A DNA stretch of 64,000 bases from Alistipes sp. (GTDB lineage: Bacteria > Bacteroidota > Bacteroidia > Bacteroidales > Rikenellaceae), in contig JAGBTZ010000003.1 in NCBI GenBank assembly GCA_017631055.1, forward strand, positions 1 through 64,000, given 5' to 3'. Shown here piece by piece: positions 45,570 to 54,753 of this stretch; the stretch's first letter is position 1; every line of letters begins with the position of its first letter. Made by a program: the position numbers and the translations under genes. The notes under the pieces are model-generated. The model saw only the letters and a program-made list of their open reading frames with translations. It ran no database searches and was not told the origin of the DNA.

Positions 45570-45598
45570 AGGGCGTGTCCAAATTTTGGGCACGCCCT
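45570..45598 (+). terminator. Terminator after the glycerol-3-phosphate dehydrogenase gene
   Basis: An eleven-base GC-rich stem with one G-U pair (45570-45580 with 45588-45598) around a seven-base loop lies about 55 bases after the stop. The following T-run is weak. Confidence 0.65.
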
Positions 45599-45661
45599 TG
45601 TGGTATGATGGGGTGACTGGGGAGTTTTTGGGTGCTGCGGTTATCGCTTGGTGGCCGACAA

Positions 45662-45694
45662 TTTGGGTGGGAACGAAAAAACTTTGTATCTTTG
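45662..45694 (+). promoter_or_regulatory. Promoter of the FAD-dependent oxidoreductase gene
   Basis: TTTG (45662-45665), 21-base spacer, then TATCTTTG (45687-45694), 54 bases before the ATG. Confidence 0.65.
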
Positions 45695-45748
45695 TTGCCG
45701 TGAAGAGATGAGCAATGGTGCTCGTTATCTACTTATGCCGATAAAGTT

Positions 45749-47302
45749 ATGCCCAAAACATTAACCCTGACACTCTCGCCGAAGCAGGCTGCAGACAAGG
45801 TAACCTACACTTCGTTGGCTGCTCGTCAATTGGGTGTCAGCGACCGCAATGTAGCTCTGGTGCGTGTGGTTAAGCGCTCGATAGATGCCCGCCGTGGCCG
45901 TCCGAAGGTAAACCTTACGCTCGAAATATATGTCGACAATGAGCCCCAACCGGCTCCGGTGCACTTCGATTACCCCTCGGTGGTGGGGAAGCCCGAAGTG
46001 GTGGTTATCGGCTCGGGCCCTGCAGGATTGTTCGCATCGTTGAGGTTGATAGAGCTCGGTCTGCGCCCGATAATGCTCGAGCGAGGCAAGGAGGTGTTGC
46101 CTCGCAAGATGGATGTGGCACAGATTAACCGTAATGGCGAGATAAATCCCGATTCGAACTACGCCTTTGGTGAGGGTGGTGCGGGTACCTTCTCGGATGG
46201 TAAACTCTTCACTCGCAGCAAGAAGCGTGGCGACTATAATAAGGCTCTGCAAACCCTTGTGTTTCACGGAGCTTCGCCCGAAATTCTCTATGAGGCTCAC
46301 CCCCATATCGGCTCCGATAAGTTGCCGAGAATAATCTCGTCTATCTGTCAAACCATCCGTGAGGCCGGTGGTGAGGTGCTCTTCGAACACCGTGTGACCG
46401 AGTTTGTGGTGCGTGACGGTGTGGTGAAGGGTGTGCGTTGTGGCGATACACTGATTGAGGCTGCAGCGGTGGTGGTGGCTACGGGTCACTCGGCAGACGA
46501 CATCTACTTTATGCTGCACGATGCAGGTGTAAGGCTCGAGGCTAAACCCTTTGCGATGGGAGTGCGTATCGAGCATCCGCAAGCATTGATAAATTCGATT
46601 CAATACAATAACTCTCCGGAGATGGAGTACCTTCCGTCAGCATCCTATTCGCTTGTGTCACAGGAGAATGGTCGTGGTGTCTACTCGTTCTGTATGTGCC
46701 CGGGCGGATTTATGGTGCCGGCGATGACTGACCCCTCGCAAGCGGTGGTGAACGGTATGTCGCCCAGCGAGCGCAATTCGCCCTATGCCAACTCGGGACT
46801 GGTTACGGAGGTGCGCCTCTCGGATTTCGAATATCTGCGTCGGGAGTATGGCGAATTGGCAGGTTTGGCATTCCGCCGTGAGGTCGAGCAGGCGGCTCGC
46901 CGATTTGGTGGCGAACGTCAGGTGGCACCGGCTCAGCGTGTGGCCGACTTTGTGAGCGGTAGGGAGAGTAAAACGCTACCCAAAGTTTCGTATATCCCAG
47001 GAGTTGTGCCATCGCACTTCAAGGAGTGGATGCCGACATTTATGTCGCAGGCTCTGCGCTCGGGTATTGCGACTTTTGGTCGCAGGTTGCACGGATTTAT
47101 GACCAACGATGCGGTGGTTGTGGGTGTCGAATCACGCACTTCGACCCCTGTGCGCATCCCTCGTCATCCCGAAACATTGATGCACGAGCAGGTTGAGGGT
47201 CTTTTCCCTGCGGGTGAGGGTGCCGGATATGCCGGAGGCATTATCTCGGCTGCGCTCGATGGCGAACGTGTCGCTGCCGCAGTTCGTGACTATATCAAAT
47301 AG
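45749..47302 (+). CDS. NAD(P)/FAD-dependent oxidoreductase (uncharacterised dehydrogenase family)
   Basis: A 517-residue flavoprotein with an N-terminal domain of about 85 residues, then the dinucleotide motif VVIGSGPAGLFAS (about 94-106), a GEGGAGTFSDGKL segment typical of this family, and a C-terminal GEGAGYAGGI flavin-contacting motif. These proteins are widespread in anaerobes and often annotated only as FAD-dependent dehydrogenases; the substrate is not known. It is transcribed alone. Confidence 0.82.
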   Translation: MPKTLTLTLSPKQAADKVTYTSLAARQLGVSDRNVALVRVVKRSIDARRGRPKVNLTLEIYVDNEPQPAPVHFDYPSVVGKPEVVVIGSGPAGLFASLRLIELGLRPIMLERGKEVLPRKMDVAQINRNGEINPDSNYAFGEGGAGTFSDGKLFTRSKKRGDYNKALQTLVFHGASPEILYEAHPHIGSDKLPRIISSICQTIREAGGEVLFEHRVTEFVVRDGVVKGVRCGDTLIEAAAVVVATGHSADDIYFMLHDAGVRLEAKPFAMGVRIEHPQALINSIQYNNSPEMEYLPSASYSLVSQENGRGVYSFCMCPGGFMVPAMTDPSQAVVNGMSPSERNSPYANSGLVTEVRLSDFEYLRREYGELAGLAFRREVEQAARRFGGERQVAPAQRVADFVSGRESKTLPKVSYIPGVVPSHFKEWMPTFMSQALRSGIATFGRRLHGFMTNDAVVVGVESRTSTPVRIPRHPETLMHEQVEGLFPAGEGAGYAGGIISAALDGERVAAAVRDYIK

Positions 47303-47328
47303 AAGTGGTGGTTATCGCTGCTCGTGCA

Positions 47329-47730
47329 TCAATCGAAGCGGTCGGCATCATCCACAACTCCCTCGATGGCTATATCGAATAGTATCTGCTCGCGAAGAGC
47401 CTTGGGGGTGACATTCAGTCGAACGACAAGCATATAGGAGTGACGTATCTCTTGGCGTAGGGCCTCTTCGGAGAGTCTGCCCTCGAAACGGACATCGTTC
47501 CAGTGGCGTTTGTTCATATGCCACGCAGCCGTGATTTGGGGATAGCGGTCACGAAGAATTATCGCCCGCTCGGGGTCGCACTTAACGACAAAGTGGTCGG
47601 GCCGCTCGAGCATCAGCATCGCAAACATACGCCCTCCGACCTTATAAACCAAAGTCGAATCATCGAACGGCAGCGTCTCCTCGACATCGGGGAGCGAGAG
47701 AACGTATTCTCGAAACTCAACAATATCCAT
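47329..47730 (-). CDS. MmcQ/YjbR family protein
   Basis: A 133-residue protein of the CyaY-like-fold MmcQ/YjbR family, with the characteristic opening LPDVEETLPF and the later KRHWNDVRF segment. Family members are called DNA-binding on structural grounds, with weak functional evidence. It starts 63 bases after ugd on the same strand and may be cotranscribed. Confidence 0.85.
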   Translation of the reverse strand: MDIVEFREYVLSLPDVEETLPFDDSTLVYKVGGRMFAMLMLERPDHFVVKCDPERAIILRDRYPQITAAWHMNKRHWNDVRFEGRLSEEALRQEIRHSYMLVVRLNVTPKALREQILFDIAIEGVVDDADRFD

Positions 47731-47793
47731 AGCAAGCGAAGTTTTGCGGAGTGTGGTTATGAAATTTTACCCACCCCCTTGGAATGCAGATCT

Positions 47794-49101
47794 CTAAATG
47801 TGCAGATAGGTGAAACCCGAAGCCTCGAGGTCGTCGGCATTGTAGATATTGCGACCATCGATAATCACTCTGTGGTGCATCTTCTCGGCGAGGGTTGCCC
47901 ACGAGGGGAGGCGGAACTGCTTCCACTCGGTGAGCAGCATCATAGCATCGGCACCCTCTGTGGCCTGGTACATCGTGTCGCAGTAGGTAATCTTCTGCCC
48001 GAAGAGTCGCTCTGCGGCGGTCATAGCCGCAGGGTCGTAGACTTGGACCTTGCACCCCGCCTCGAGCAGCTTCTCGATGAGTACCAGCGAGGGTGCTTCG
48101 CGCAGGTCGTCCGTCTCGGGTTTGAACGCCAAGCCCCAAATGGCTATAATCTTGCCTTGTAGGTCGCCCTCGAAGTAGTTTGACAACTTGCGGAAGAGGA
48201 CCTCCTTCTGTCGCTCGTTGACACGCTCCACAGCCTTGAGAATCTCCATCGAGTAGCCGTGCTGTTCGGCAGTGTGAATCAAGGCTTTGATATCCTTCGG
48301 GAAGCAAGAGCCTCCATAGCCGCATCCAGGGTAGAGGAACTTCGAGCCTATGCGGCTATCGGTGCCGATACCCTTGCGCACCATATTGACATCCGCACCG
48401 ACCAACTCGCAGAGGTTGGCGATGTCGTTCATAAAGGAGATGCGTGTGGCGAGCATCGAGTTGGCGGCATATTTAATCATCTCGGCCGAGGGGATATCGG
48501 TGAAGATTATGCGATAGTTGTTGAGCATGAATGGCAGATAGAGTTGCTCCATAAGTTGGCGAGCCTTGCCGCTCTCGGTGCCGACAACCACGCGGTCGGG
48601 GGTCATAAAGTCCTTGATGGCAGCTCCCTCCTTCAAAAATTCGGGATTGGAGGCCATATCGAACTCCACCGCTGCGCCTCGATGCTCCAACTCTGAGGCA
48701 ATAACCTCGCGCACACGTTGCGAAGTGCCGACCGGTACGGTGCTCTTGATAACTACGACCGTGTAGTGGTCGAGCGCACGACCAATGGCGTGAGCCACAT
48801 CCAAAACGTGACTCAGGTCAGCCGAGCCGTCCTCGCCTTCGGGTGTGCCTACTGCGATGAATACCGCCTCGGTTTGGTGCAACGCCTCGGCCAGATTGGT
48901 CGAGAAGTGTAGGCGTCCGGCACTGCTGTTGCGGGTGACAAGCTCTGCTAAGCCCGGCTCGTAGATGGGTATCAAGCCCTGGCGCAACTGCTCGACTTTG
49001 GTGTTGTCGATATCGACACACACAACCTCGATGCCCATCTCTGCGAAACAGGCACCCGAAACAAGACCCACATATCCGGTCCCAACGATGGTGATTTTCA
49101 T
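47794..49101 (-). CDS. ugd: UDP-glucose 6-dehydrogenase
   Basis: Oxidises UDP-glucose to UDP-glucuronate, a precursor for capsule and envelope glycans. The NAD motif GTGYVGLVSG lies at the N-terminus and the catalytic cysteine in GCGYGGSCFPKD. The ATG at 49101 gives 435 residues and starts directly at the Rossmann strand; a TTG nine bases upstream is a less likely start. No other capsule genes are adjacent. Confidence 0.95.
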   Translation of the reverse strand: MKITIVGTGYVGLVSGACFAEMGIEVVCVDIDNTKVEQLRQGLIPIYEPGLAELVTRNSSAGRLHFSTNLAEALHQTEAVFIAVGTPEGEDGSADLSHVLDVAHAIGRALDHYTVVVIKSTVPVGTSQRVREVIASELEHRGAAVEFDMASNPEFLKEGAAIKDFMTPDRVVVGTESGKARQLMEQLYLPFMLNNYRIIFTDIPSAEMIKYAANSMLATRISFMNDIANLCELVGADVNMVRKGIGTDSRIGSKFLYPGCGYGGSCFPKDIKALIHTAEQHGYSMEILKAVERVNERQKEVLFRKLSNYFEGDLQGKIIAIWGLAFKPETDDLREAPSLVLIEKLLEAGCKVQVYDPAAMTAAERLFGQKITYCDTMYQATEGADAMMLLTEWKQFRLPSWATLAEKMHHRVIIDGRNIYNADDLEASGFTYLHI

Positions 49102-49123
49102 ACTCTTCAATAGGTTTATATTG

Positions 49124-49131
49124 CAAAGATA
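49124..49131 (-). promoter_or_regulatory. -7 promoter element (TATCTTTG) for ugd
   Basis: A perfect TAnnTTTG on the minus strand, 22 bases before the ugd ATG. No clear -33 element. Confidence 0.6.
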
Positions 49132-49175
49132 AGAACAAATTCAAAATTCGAAATGCAGATTTCAAAATTATTGTA

Positions 49176-49183
49176 TAACTTTG
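49176..49183 (+). promoter_or_regulatory. -7 promoter element (TAACTTTG) for the S1/P1 nuclease pair
   Basis: A perfect TAnnTTTG, 63 bases before the first nuclease ATG; divergent from the ugd promoter. AT-rich heptamer-like repeats (49138-49152) lie just upstream. Confidence 0.6.
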
Positions 49184-49246
49184 TTGATGGAAGGGGCGGA
49201 ATTTTAGCCCCGAGTTGACGAATTGAAACAACCAAACTACAATAAC

Positions 49247-50035
49247 ATGAGAAGAAAATTACTTATGACGCTTGCGATTGCGGTAGCGGTCGTTGTAGCA
49301 ACACTCGAGGTGCAGGCGTGGGGTCGCGATGGACATAGTGCCATAGCCTACATGGCTGAGCAACACCTTACACCCCAAGCTCGCGAAAAGTGCCACCACT
49401 ACCTTCGACATTCGTTGGCATACTACGCCTCGTGGCAGGACCACTGGCGATTTACCGATCCCTACAAGGAGATTCACTACTGGCACACCTCGAAGGTTGA
49501 TGCCCATAACAATCTGCTCGAGAATGGCGGCCGTGCGGCTTATGTTCAAATCGAGCGTATCCGCAAGGAGATGAAGGATTGGCGCTCGTTAGACGATTCG
49601 ACCATTGTGGTTAACCTTAAGTTGTTGATTCATATGGTGGGAGATATGCATTGCCCTTCGCATACGAGTTATCCCGACCAACCGGCATACAAGGACTACA
49701 ACATCTATTGCAGTGGTAAGAAGACCGGATTTCACAAGTTCTGGGATGCCTCGCCGTCATATCTGCATAAGGGGTGGACTTGCGAGGATTTCCACCGCAA
49801 TATCGACACTATGACCCGTAGGCAAATCGCAAAAATTGTCAAGGGCACGGCTGATGCTTGGGAGCGCGTGAATGGTGCGGAGATGCGTGAGGTCTATAAG
49901 TTGATTCCCCACGATGCCGAGTATACTGCTCTTCCCGAGCAAGATCGCAAACGGGCGGTTGAGATTTGCGAGCTTCAGATGTTGCGCGGTGCGTATCGTC
50001 TGGCTTATGTGTTGAACGAGATTTTCAAAGAATAG
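49247..50035 (+). CDS. S1/P1 zinc nuclease, complete metal site
   Basis: A secreted single-strand nuclease or 3'-nucleotidase dependent on three zinc ions. Signal peptide about 1-24 ending VQA, so the mature chain starts with Trp25, whose amino group binds zinc in this family. All further ligands are visible: His30, Asp65, His80, His129, Asp133, His139, His163 and Asp167, with the motifs HMVGDMHCPSH and HKFWD. The 262 residues are normal. The ATG at 49247 starts the signal peptide. A paralogue follows 12 bases later. Confidence 0.92.
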   Translation: MRRKLLMTLAIAVAVVVATLEVQAWGRDGHSAIAYMAEQHLTPQAREKCHHYLRHSLAYYASWQDHWRFTDPYKEIHYWHTSKVDAHNNLLENGGRAAYVQIERIRKEMKDWRSLDDSTIVVNLKLLIHMVGDMHCPSHTSYPDQPAYKDYNIYCSGKKTGFHKFWDASPSYLHKGWTCEDFHRNIDTMTRRQIAKIVKGTADAWERVNGAEMREVYKLIPHDAEYTALPEQDRKRAVEICELQMLRGAYRLAYVLNEIFKE

Positions 50036-50047
50036 GAGGAACTGATT

Positions 50048-50845
50048 ATGAAAAATGTGATTAAATACGCTGTGTGTCTGGTCTTTATGCTCTCGGTTGC
50101 TGATGCGTGGGCGTGGGGCAAGCGCGGGCACGAAGTTATCTCGATTTTGGCCACTGAGCGGCTGACTCCCCAAACAAAGCGTGCTGTCGAGAAGATTCTC
50201 GGTGGAGATATGCGTAGCAACTCAAACTGGCTCGATGGCTTGAGAACGCAGGAGGCTACGGCTTATACCAACCATTGGCACAATACACAAATCGACAAGG
50301 AGGGGCGCTCATCGACCCAATCCGAGAAGGATGGCATTGTTCAGTTGGAGCGTAATATCGAGATTTTGCGCCACCGTGCCGACCATAGCGATTCGCTGGT
50401 GGTGGCAGCACTGCGCACGGTAATTCACTTGGTGGGCGACCTGCATTGTGTCGCTTGTATCAGCTTTGAGGATATTCCCTACTCCGATAACTTTACCTTC
50501 TATCGCTCGGATGGCAAGAGTATGAAAAAGGAGAAGTGCCAGAAGATGACTTGGGACAAACTCTGGAGCAAGTGGTATTTCGATATCCACGGAATCTTCT
50601 CGTCCGAGATGTTTGCTCGCGAGATTAGGATGTGTCAAGGCGATAAGTTCGAGGAGTATATGCACGGCACGCCCCGTACCTGGGTCGAGGAGATGGGTCG
50701 TGAGGCTCGCCCGTTGATTGAGTATATTAAGCCCGACCAGGTGCTCGATAATGCGACCTCTTACAATTGGGAGTTGATACACGAGCGTTGCTTGGCGAAG
50801 GCTTCGGTGCGTCTGGCTGTGGTATTGAATGATATCTTCAAATAG
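50048..50845 (+). CDS. S1/P1 nuclease paralogue with an altered zinc site
   Basis: A 265-residue secreted homologue of the preceding nuclease. Signal peptide ends AWA, exposing Trp23 at the mature N-terminus. His28, Asp63, His78, His127, Asp131 and Asp170 are kept, but the ligand at the HCPSH position is Cys137 (HLVGDLHCVAC) and the His of the HxxWD motif is Lys166 (KMTWD). These are the two His of the third, more exposed zinc site. It may be inactive, differently metallated, or have changed specificity. Tandem duplication is inferred. Confidence 0.88.
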   Translation: MKNVIKYAVCLVFMLSVADAWAWGKRGHEVISILATERLTPQTKRAVEKILGGDMRSNSNWLDGLRTQEATAYTNHWHNTQIDKEGRSSTQSEKDGIVQLERNIEILRHRADHSDSLVVAALRTVIHLVGDLHCVACISFEDIPYSDNFTFYRSDGKSMKKEKCQKMTWDKLWSKWYFDIHGIFSSEMFAREIRMCQGDKFEEYMHGTPRTWVEEMGREARPLIEYIKPDQVLDNATSYNWELIHERCLAKASVRLAVVLNDIFK

Positions 50846-50863
50846 TAGAAATAGTTATATAAC

Positions 50864-50906
50864 ATCAACAAAAGAGGTTGTCCATTGGATAACCTCTTTT
50901 GTTGAT
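50864..50906. terminator. Bidirectional terminator between the nuclease pair and the DPP-IV gene
   Basis: A sixteen-base perfect stem (50864-50879 with 50891-50906), continued by three inner pairs after one mismatch, with A-rich and T-rich arms, placed between convergent genes. Confidence 0.9.
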
Positions 50907-50921
50907 ACACAATCGGTTACG

Positions 50922-53039
50922 TTAGAGATTTTGCAACGTGTACTCGACCATCTTCTGGCGGATATTTGATGTGTCATTGGGGCGCATCGAGTGATTTTGG
51001 TCGGGGTATATCATCATATCGTACTGCTTGCCGGCGCGGTTGAGTGCGCGGGTCATCTCGATAGTATTTTGCAGATGGACATTATCGTCAGCCGTGCCGT
51101 GCATAATGAGCAGACGGGTGCGGTTGTGGAGTTTGTCGGCAAAATTGATGGGCGAGTTATCGTCATAACCCGAGGGGTTATCCTGCGGTAGGCCGTTGTA
51201 GATTTCGGTGTAGATGGTGTCGTAGTAGCGCCACGTTGTCACGGGTGCAACGGCAATCGCCATCTTAAAGAGCCCCTCGCCACGCAGTGCACATCCCAGA
51301 GCCATAAATCCGCCATACGACCAGCCATAAATACCGACGCGGTCAGCATCGACATACTTCTGGCGGGACATATACTTTGCCAACGAAATCTGGTCCTCGA
51401 CCTCGAGTGCGCCTAAACGGCCGTAGGTTGCCTTCTTGAACGCCTCACCGCGATAGCCCGTACCTCGGCCATCGGTGCAGACTACGATATATCCGTGCGG
51501 AACAACAGCATCCTCCCAATCAACTCCCCAGCGGTCGGACACCGACTGTGAGCCCGGGCCCGAGTACTGCGTGAGTAGCACGGGGTAGCGCTTCGAGGGG
51601 TCGAAGTCGAGCGGGCGCACCATATAGGCATTGAGCGTATCGCCTCGTTCGGTGGTGAAGGTGAAGAACTCCTTGGTGGGGCGTTTGCCGAGTTCGGCCA
51701 CAGCCTTGCGGCTATCCACAAGGGTCTCGACCTTGGCACCATCGCCACGATGCACGGTCACGATGTTGGGTGTCGAGGCGTTCGAGTAGGTCGAGATGTA
51801 GTACTTCATCCCTCGGCTCGGTGCAATGGTGTAGTAGCCGGCCTCTTGGGTCAGGCGTATGCGTTTCTTGCCGTTGAGAGCCACTCGGCAGAGGTCGCGC
51901 TGCAATGGCGAACGCTCGGTCGAGAGGTACCACACGTTGCGAGTGTCGGCACCTACGATGTGCGTAACCTCCCACTTGCCCGAGGTGAGGGCGCAGATGC
52001 GACCACGAGTGAGCGAGTGGAGGTAGAGGTGCATATATCCAGTCGAGCTCTCCTCGCGCACCACAAAGCGGTCGGCATCGATAAAGAGCACGTCAGAGGC
52101 ACTCTTGCGCTCGACATATTGCGGAGCCTGCTCATCGTAGACTGTGCGCTGCGAGCCGTTGCGGTCGGTGATAATCTCGAAGTGGTTTTGGCGGCGATTG
52201 ACGCGGAAGAAGAAGAGTTCGCCTGCCGGAGTCCACCCCAGGTGCGAGATATATTGGTCACGCTCGGCACCGGTGTCGACCTTACGCTTTGCACCGCTCG
52301 TGCGGTCGTAGACCCACAACTCGACCACCGAATTGCAGTCGCCCGCCTTGGGGTATTTGAACGAGAAGGCCTTGTTGTAGAGCGAGCCATCGTAGCGCAT
52401 CATCTCGAAGATGGGCACTCGACTCTCGTCAAAGCGCAAGTATGCTACCTGGCGACTATCAGGCGAGATGGCATAGGCTTGAGTGAAGCCAAACTCCTCC
52501 TCGTAGACCCAATCGGTCGTGCCGTTGATAATCTCGTTCCAGCGGCCATCCGAAGTGATTGCGGTGGATTGTCCCGAGGCGATGTCGTAGATGTAGAGAT
52601 TGTTCTCCTTGGCGTAGACCAACGCCTTGCCATCGGGGGTGAAGGTTACATCGCGCACTGCCGAGAGTATCTTCTCGGGCGAGCCACCTACCTTCGAGAG
52701 CCAATAGTCGGCGGTGAAGGAGTGGCGGTAGATGGTCTGCGACCCCTTGGATGCTGCTACGAGCAGTGTACGCTCATCGGGCGAAAGTGTGTAGTCCAGC
52801 CACTCGAAGGGAACCTCGAGCAAAATCTGACTCTGGGAGCGGTCGGCATAACTACGGCGGGCGATGTTCTGCCCTGCACGGAAGGTGTAGTGCTCGCCAT
52901 CGGCCATGGAGCGCAAACCCGAAATCGAGCCGTTGGCACGGCGCAACTGCAAAATTGAGGCGTAATCGCCCTGACCAAATGTAGCGACAGCCGTACAGAG
53001 TAGTGCGGCTGCCGAAAGAATATAGAGTTTTAATTTCAT
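50922..53039 (-). CDS. Secreted dipeptidyl peptidase IV (S9 family)
   Basis: Releases N-terminal Xaa-Pro/Ala dipeptides from peptides in the periplasm. Signal peptide about 1-22 ending TFGQ, a beta-propeller (about 40-470) with the double-Glu motif WVYEEEF that grips the substrate N-terminus, and an alpha/beta hydrolase domain. Catalytic Ser574 is in GWSYGG, Asp651 in HGTADDN and His683 in QNHSM. The 705 residues are normal for bacterial DPP-IV. It lies six bases after an unknown gene and is last in a three-gene operon. Confidence 0.94.
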   Translation of the reverse strand: MKLKLYILSAAALLCTAVATFGQGDYASILQLRRANGSISGLRSMADGEHYTFRAGQNIARRSYADRSQSQILLEVPFEWLDYTLSPDERTLLVAASKGSQTIYRHSFTADYWLSKVGGSPEKILSAVRDVTFTPDGKALVYAKENNLYIYDIASGQSTAITSDGRWNEIINGTTDWVYEEEFGFTQAYAISPDSRQVAYLRFDESRVPIFEMMRYDGSLYNKAFSFKYPKAGDCNSVVELWVYDRTSGAKRKVDTGAERDQYISHLGWTPAGELFFFRVNRRQNHFEIITDRNGSQRTVYDEQAPQYVERKSASDVLFIDADRFVVREESSTGYMHLYLHSLTRGRICALTSGKWEVTHIVGADTRNVWYLSTERSPLQRDLCRVALNGKKRIRLTQEAGYYTIAPSRGMKYYISTYSNASTPNIVTVHRGDGAKVETLVDSRKAVAELGKRPTKEFFTFTTERGDTLNAYMVRPLDFDPSKRYPVLLTQYSGPGSQSVSDRWGVDWEDAVVPHGYIVVCTDGRGTGYRGEAFKKATYGRLGALEVEDQISLAKYMSRQKYVDADRVGIYGWSYGGFMALGCALRGEGLFKMAIAVAPVTTWRYYDTIYTEIYNGLPQDNPSGYDDNSPINFADKLHNRTRLLIMHGTADDNVHLQNTIEMTRALNRAGKQYDMMIYPDQNHSMRPNDTSNIRQKMVEYTLQNL

Positions 53040-53045
53040 ATCGTG

Positions 53046-53732
53046 CTAAATATCGTCTACGTTGAAGTCGAAGCCGGTACGCTTGTCGGTCACAAACTTT
53101 GAGTTATCCATCTTGGTATTGAACTGGTCGACCGTAACGTGCTTGTTGCTCTCGTAGGGCGGTACGAGCAGGTCGAAGTTGATAGCGTAGTTGATTGCCG
53201 ACTCCAGTATCGAAATCAGCGACTCGCGGTTGATCTCGCTCTTGCCGAAGCTCATGGCACGCACCAGCGTTTGACGCTTGCCCTCAACGAAGAACATACG
53301 TTCGCGATTGATGAAGATGCGACCAATCAGATAACCTCCATCCTGATTGCGGTTCTGCTTGAACGACTCCGAAAGGAAGTTGTAGATGTTGATGATACCA
53401 CAATACGAATTGGTCTTATCGGCCTGAACGTAAGGGTTTTGCCAAATGATATGGTTGTTGTCGAACTCGAATACATCGGTGTGCATCTGGAAAATCAGAA
53501 TGTCGTTTGCGATTTGGAGTTGCGCCTCATACTTGCCACGATCGCGATACTCCAAGCGCACACGGCGGTCGAGTTTGCCCTCGAGTGCATCGTCCATCTC
53601 CGATGCCATCTCGAAGAGTGTATCCTTGAGTTCGTTAAGGGTGGTGAAGGTGTTGTCGAAGACCTTCTGCTTGAGTGACGACTTCTCGACAATGGTCGAG
53701 AGGATGCGTTCACGGAGTGATTGAGTAGCCAT
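53046..53732 (-). CDS. Conserved-looking protein of unknown function
   Basis: A 228-residue soluble protein without signal peptide or membrane helix. The N-terminal half is helical and charged (LSTIVEKSSLKQKVFDNTF and following), the centre has an IIWQNPYVQAD segment and an RIFINRERMFFVEGKR beta-rich stretch. I recognise no domain or motif. It sits 18 bases after the glucosaminidase gene and six bases before DPP-IV, so it is cotranscribed, but its product should be cytoplasmic whereas both neighbours are exported. Confidence 0.8.
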   Translation of the reverse strand: MATQSLRERILSTIVEKSSLKQKVFDNTFTTLNELKDTLFEMASEMDDALEGKLDRRVRLEYRDRGKYEAQLQIANDILIFQMHTDVFEFDNNHIIWQNPYVQADKTNSYCGIINIYNFLSESFKQNRNQDGGYLIGRIFINRERMFFVEGKRQTLVRAMSFGKSEINRESLISILESAINYAINFDLLVPPYESNKHVTVDQFNTKMDNSKFVTDKRTGFDFNVDDI

Positions 53733-53750
53733 ATCTTTCAGTTTTGGTTG

Positions 53751-54731
53751 TTATCTTACTTTGATTGTCTGCCCGTTCGAGAGTTGTGCCTCGACTCCCA
53801 ATCGGTTAATGCGGGCGAGCGAGCGCAGGCGGATGCCGTATGCCTGCGCGATGTCGTACAGCGTCTCATCGTGGCGTACTGTGTGCATTAGTACATTGCC
53901 CTCCCAAGCCTTGCGCTTACGCTCGATGAAGATGATGTCGCCCTTTGAGGGTTGAGCCTCGGGGGCTACATCGTTATAGCGGCGCAGCACCTTTGCCGAG
54001 ATGGCGAACAGGGATGCAATATGCTCATATAGGTCGCCCTCCTTTGCCAGGATGTAGCAGACGTTGTTGGTACGATAGACATTATAGCCTCGGTGGGCAT
54101 TTATCGTTACGCGATAGGCGTTGGGATTGACTCCATCCTCTCGACCCATAGCGGGCATCTCGGCCTCGATTGTGGGTTCGGCTCCGTGAGCCTCGGCATA
54201 GAGCTTCTGCCCCTCCTCGCGGTCGAGCAGGTAGAGCTTATTCTCCTCGATGATGCGTACCAGTCGCTCGGCATAGTCGGGTGCTGTGGCGTAGCCCGCA
54301 GCCTTCAGGCCTCGAGCCCAGCTGCGATAGTCCGTTGAGGAGTAGACAAAGAGCGAGTCGTAGCGGGGCGACTTGTCCAAAAACTCGGCGTGGTCGCGAT
54401 AGGACTCCTCCACCGAGGGGTATTTGCGGAAACATTCGCCCTTCTCATCGTCATCGTGGTAGACCTTCTCGCCTGTCCAATTCTTCTTGCACTTGATGCC
54501 GAAGTGGTTGTTCGAGGTGAGTGAAAGGTGGCTGTTACCGCTATTGGACTCGAGTATTCCCTGTGCCATGGTGATACTCGCCGGGATGCCGTAGTGCTCC
54601 ATGTGGGCTATGGCAATATGTTTGTATTTTTCGACATACTCCTCGCGAGTTAATTGCGTTTGAGCATTGGCGAAAAGGGGTAATATCACCAAGAAAAGTG
54701 AGGAAAGTATTGTTTTTCTCAAAATAATCAT
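53751..54731 (-). CDS. Exported peptidoglycan N-acetylglucosaminidase with LysM repeats
   Basis: Hydrolyses glycan strands of peptidoglycan. Signal peptide about 1-23 ending ANAQ; a GH73-type glucosaminidase domain (about 28-180) with catalytic Glu61 in ILESNSGNS and the NNHFGIK motif; then two LysM-like modules (about 226-272 and 282-326) for peptidoglycan binding. The 326 residues start at the ATG at 54731, which lies 22 bases after a TATCTTTG promoter; an in-frame start at 54878 would pass through the promoter region. It heads an operon with an unknown gene and DPP-IV. Confidence 0.9.
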   Translation of the reverse strand: MIILRKTILSSLFLVILPLFANAQTQLTREEYVEKYKHIAIAHMEHYGIPASITMAQGILESNSGNSHLSLTSNNHFGIKCKKNWTGEKVYHDDDEKGECFRKYPSVEESYRDHAEFLDKSPRYDSLFVYSSTDYRSWARGLKAAGYATAPDYAERLVRIIEENKLYLLDREEGQKLYAEAHGAEPTIEAEMPAMGREDGVNPNAYRVTINAHRGYNVYRTNNVCYILAKEGDLYEHIASLFAISAKVLRRYNDVAPEAQPSKGDIIFIERKRKAWEGNVLMHTVRHDETLYDIAQAYGIRLRSLARINRLGVEAQLSNGQTIKVR

Positions 54732-54739
54732 TATCTTTG
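54710..54739 (+). promoter_or_regulatory. Promoter of the DUF4254-GT9 pair
   Basis: TTG (54710-54712), 19-base spacer, then TATCTTTG (54732-54739), 65 bases before the DUF4254 ATG. It overlaps the 5' end of the divergent glucosaminidase gene. Confidence 0.65.
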
Positions 54740-54753
54740 TAGTTAGTTGAAGG

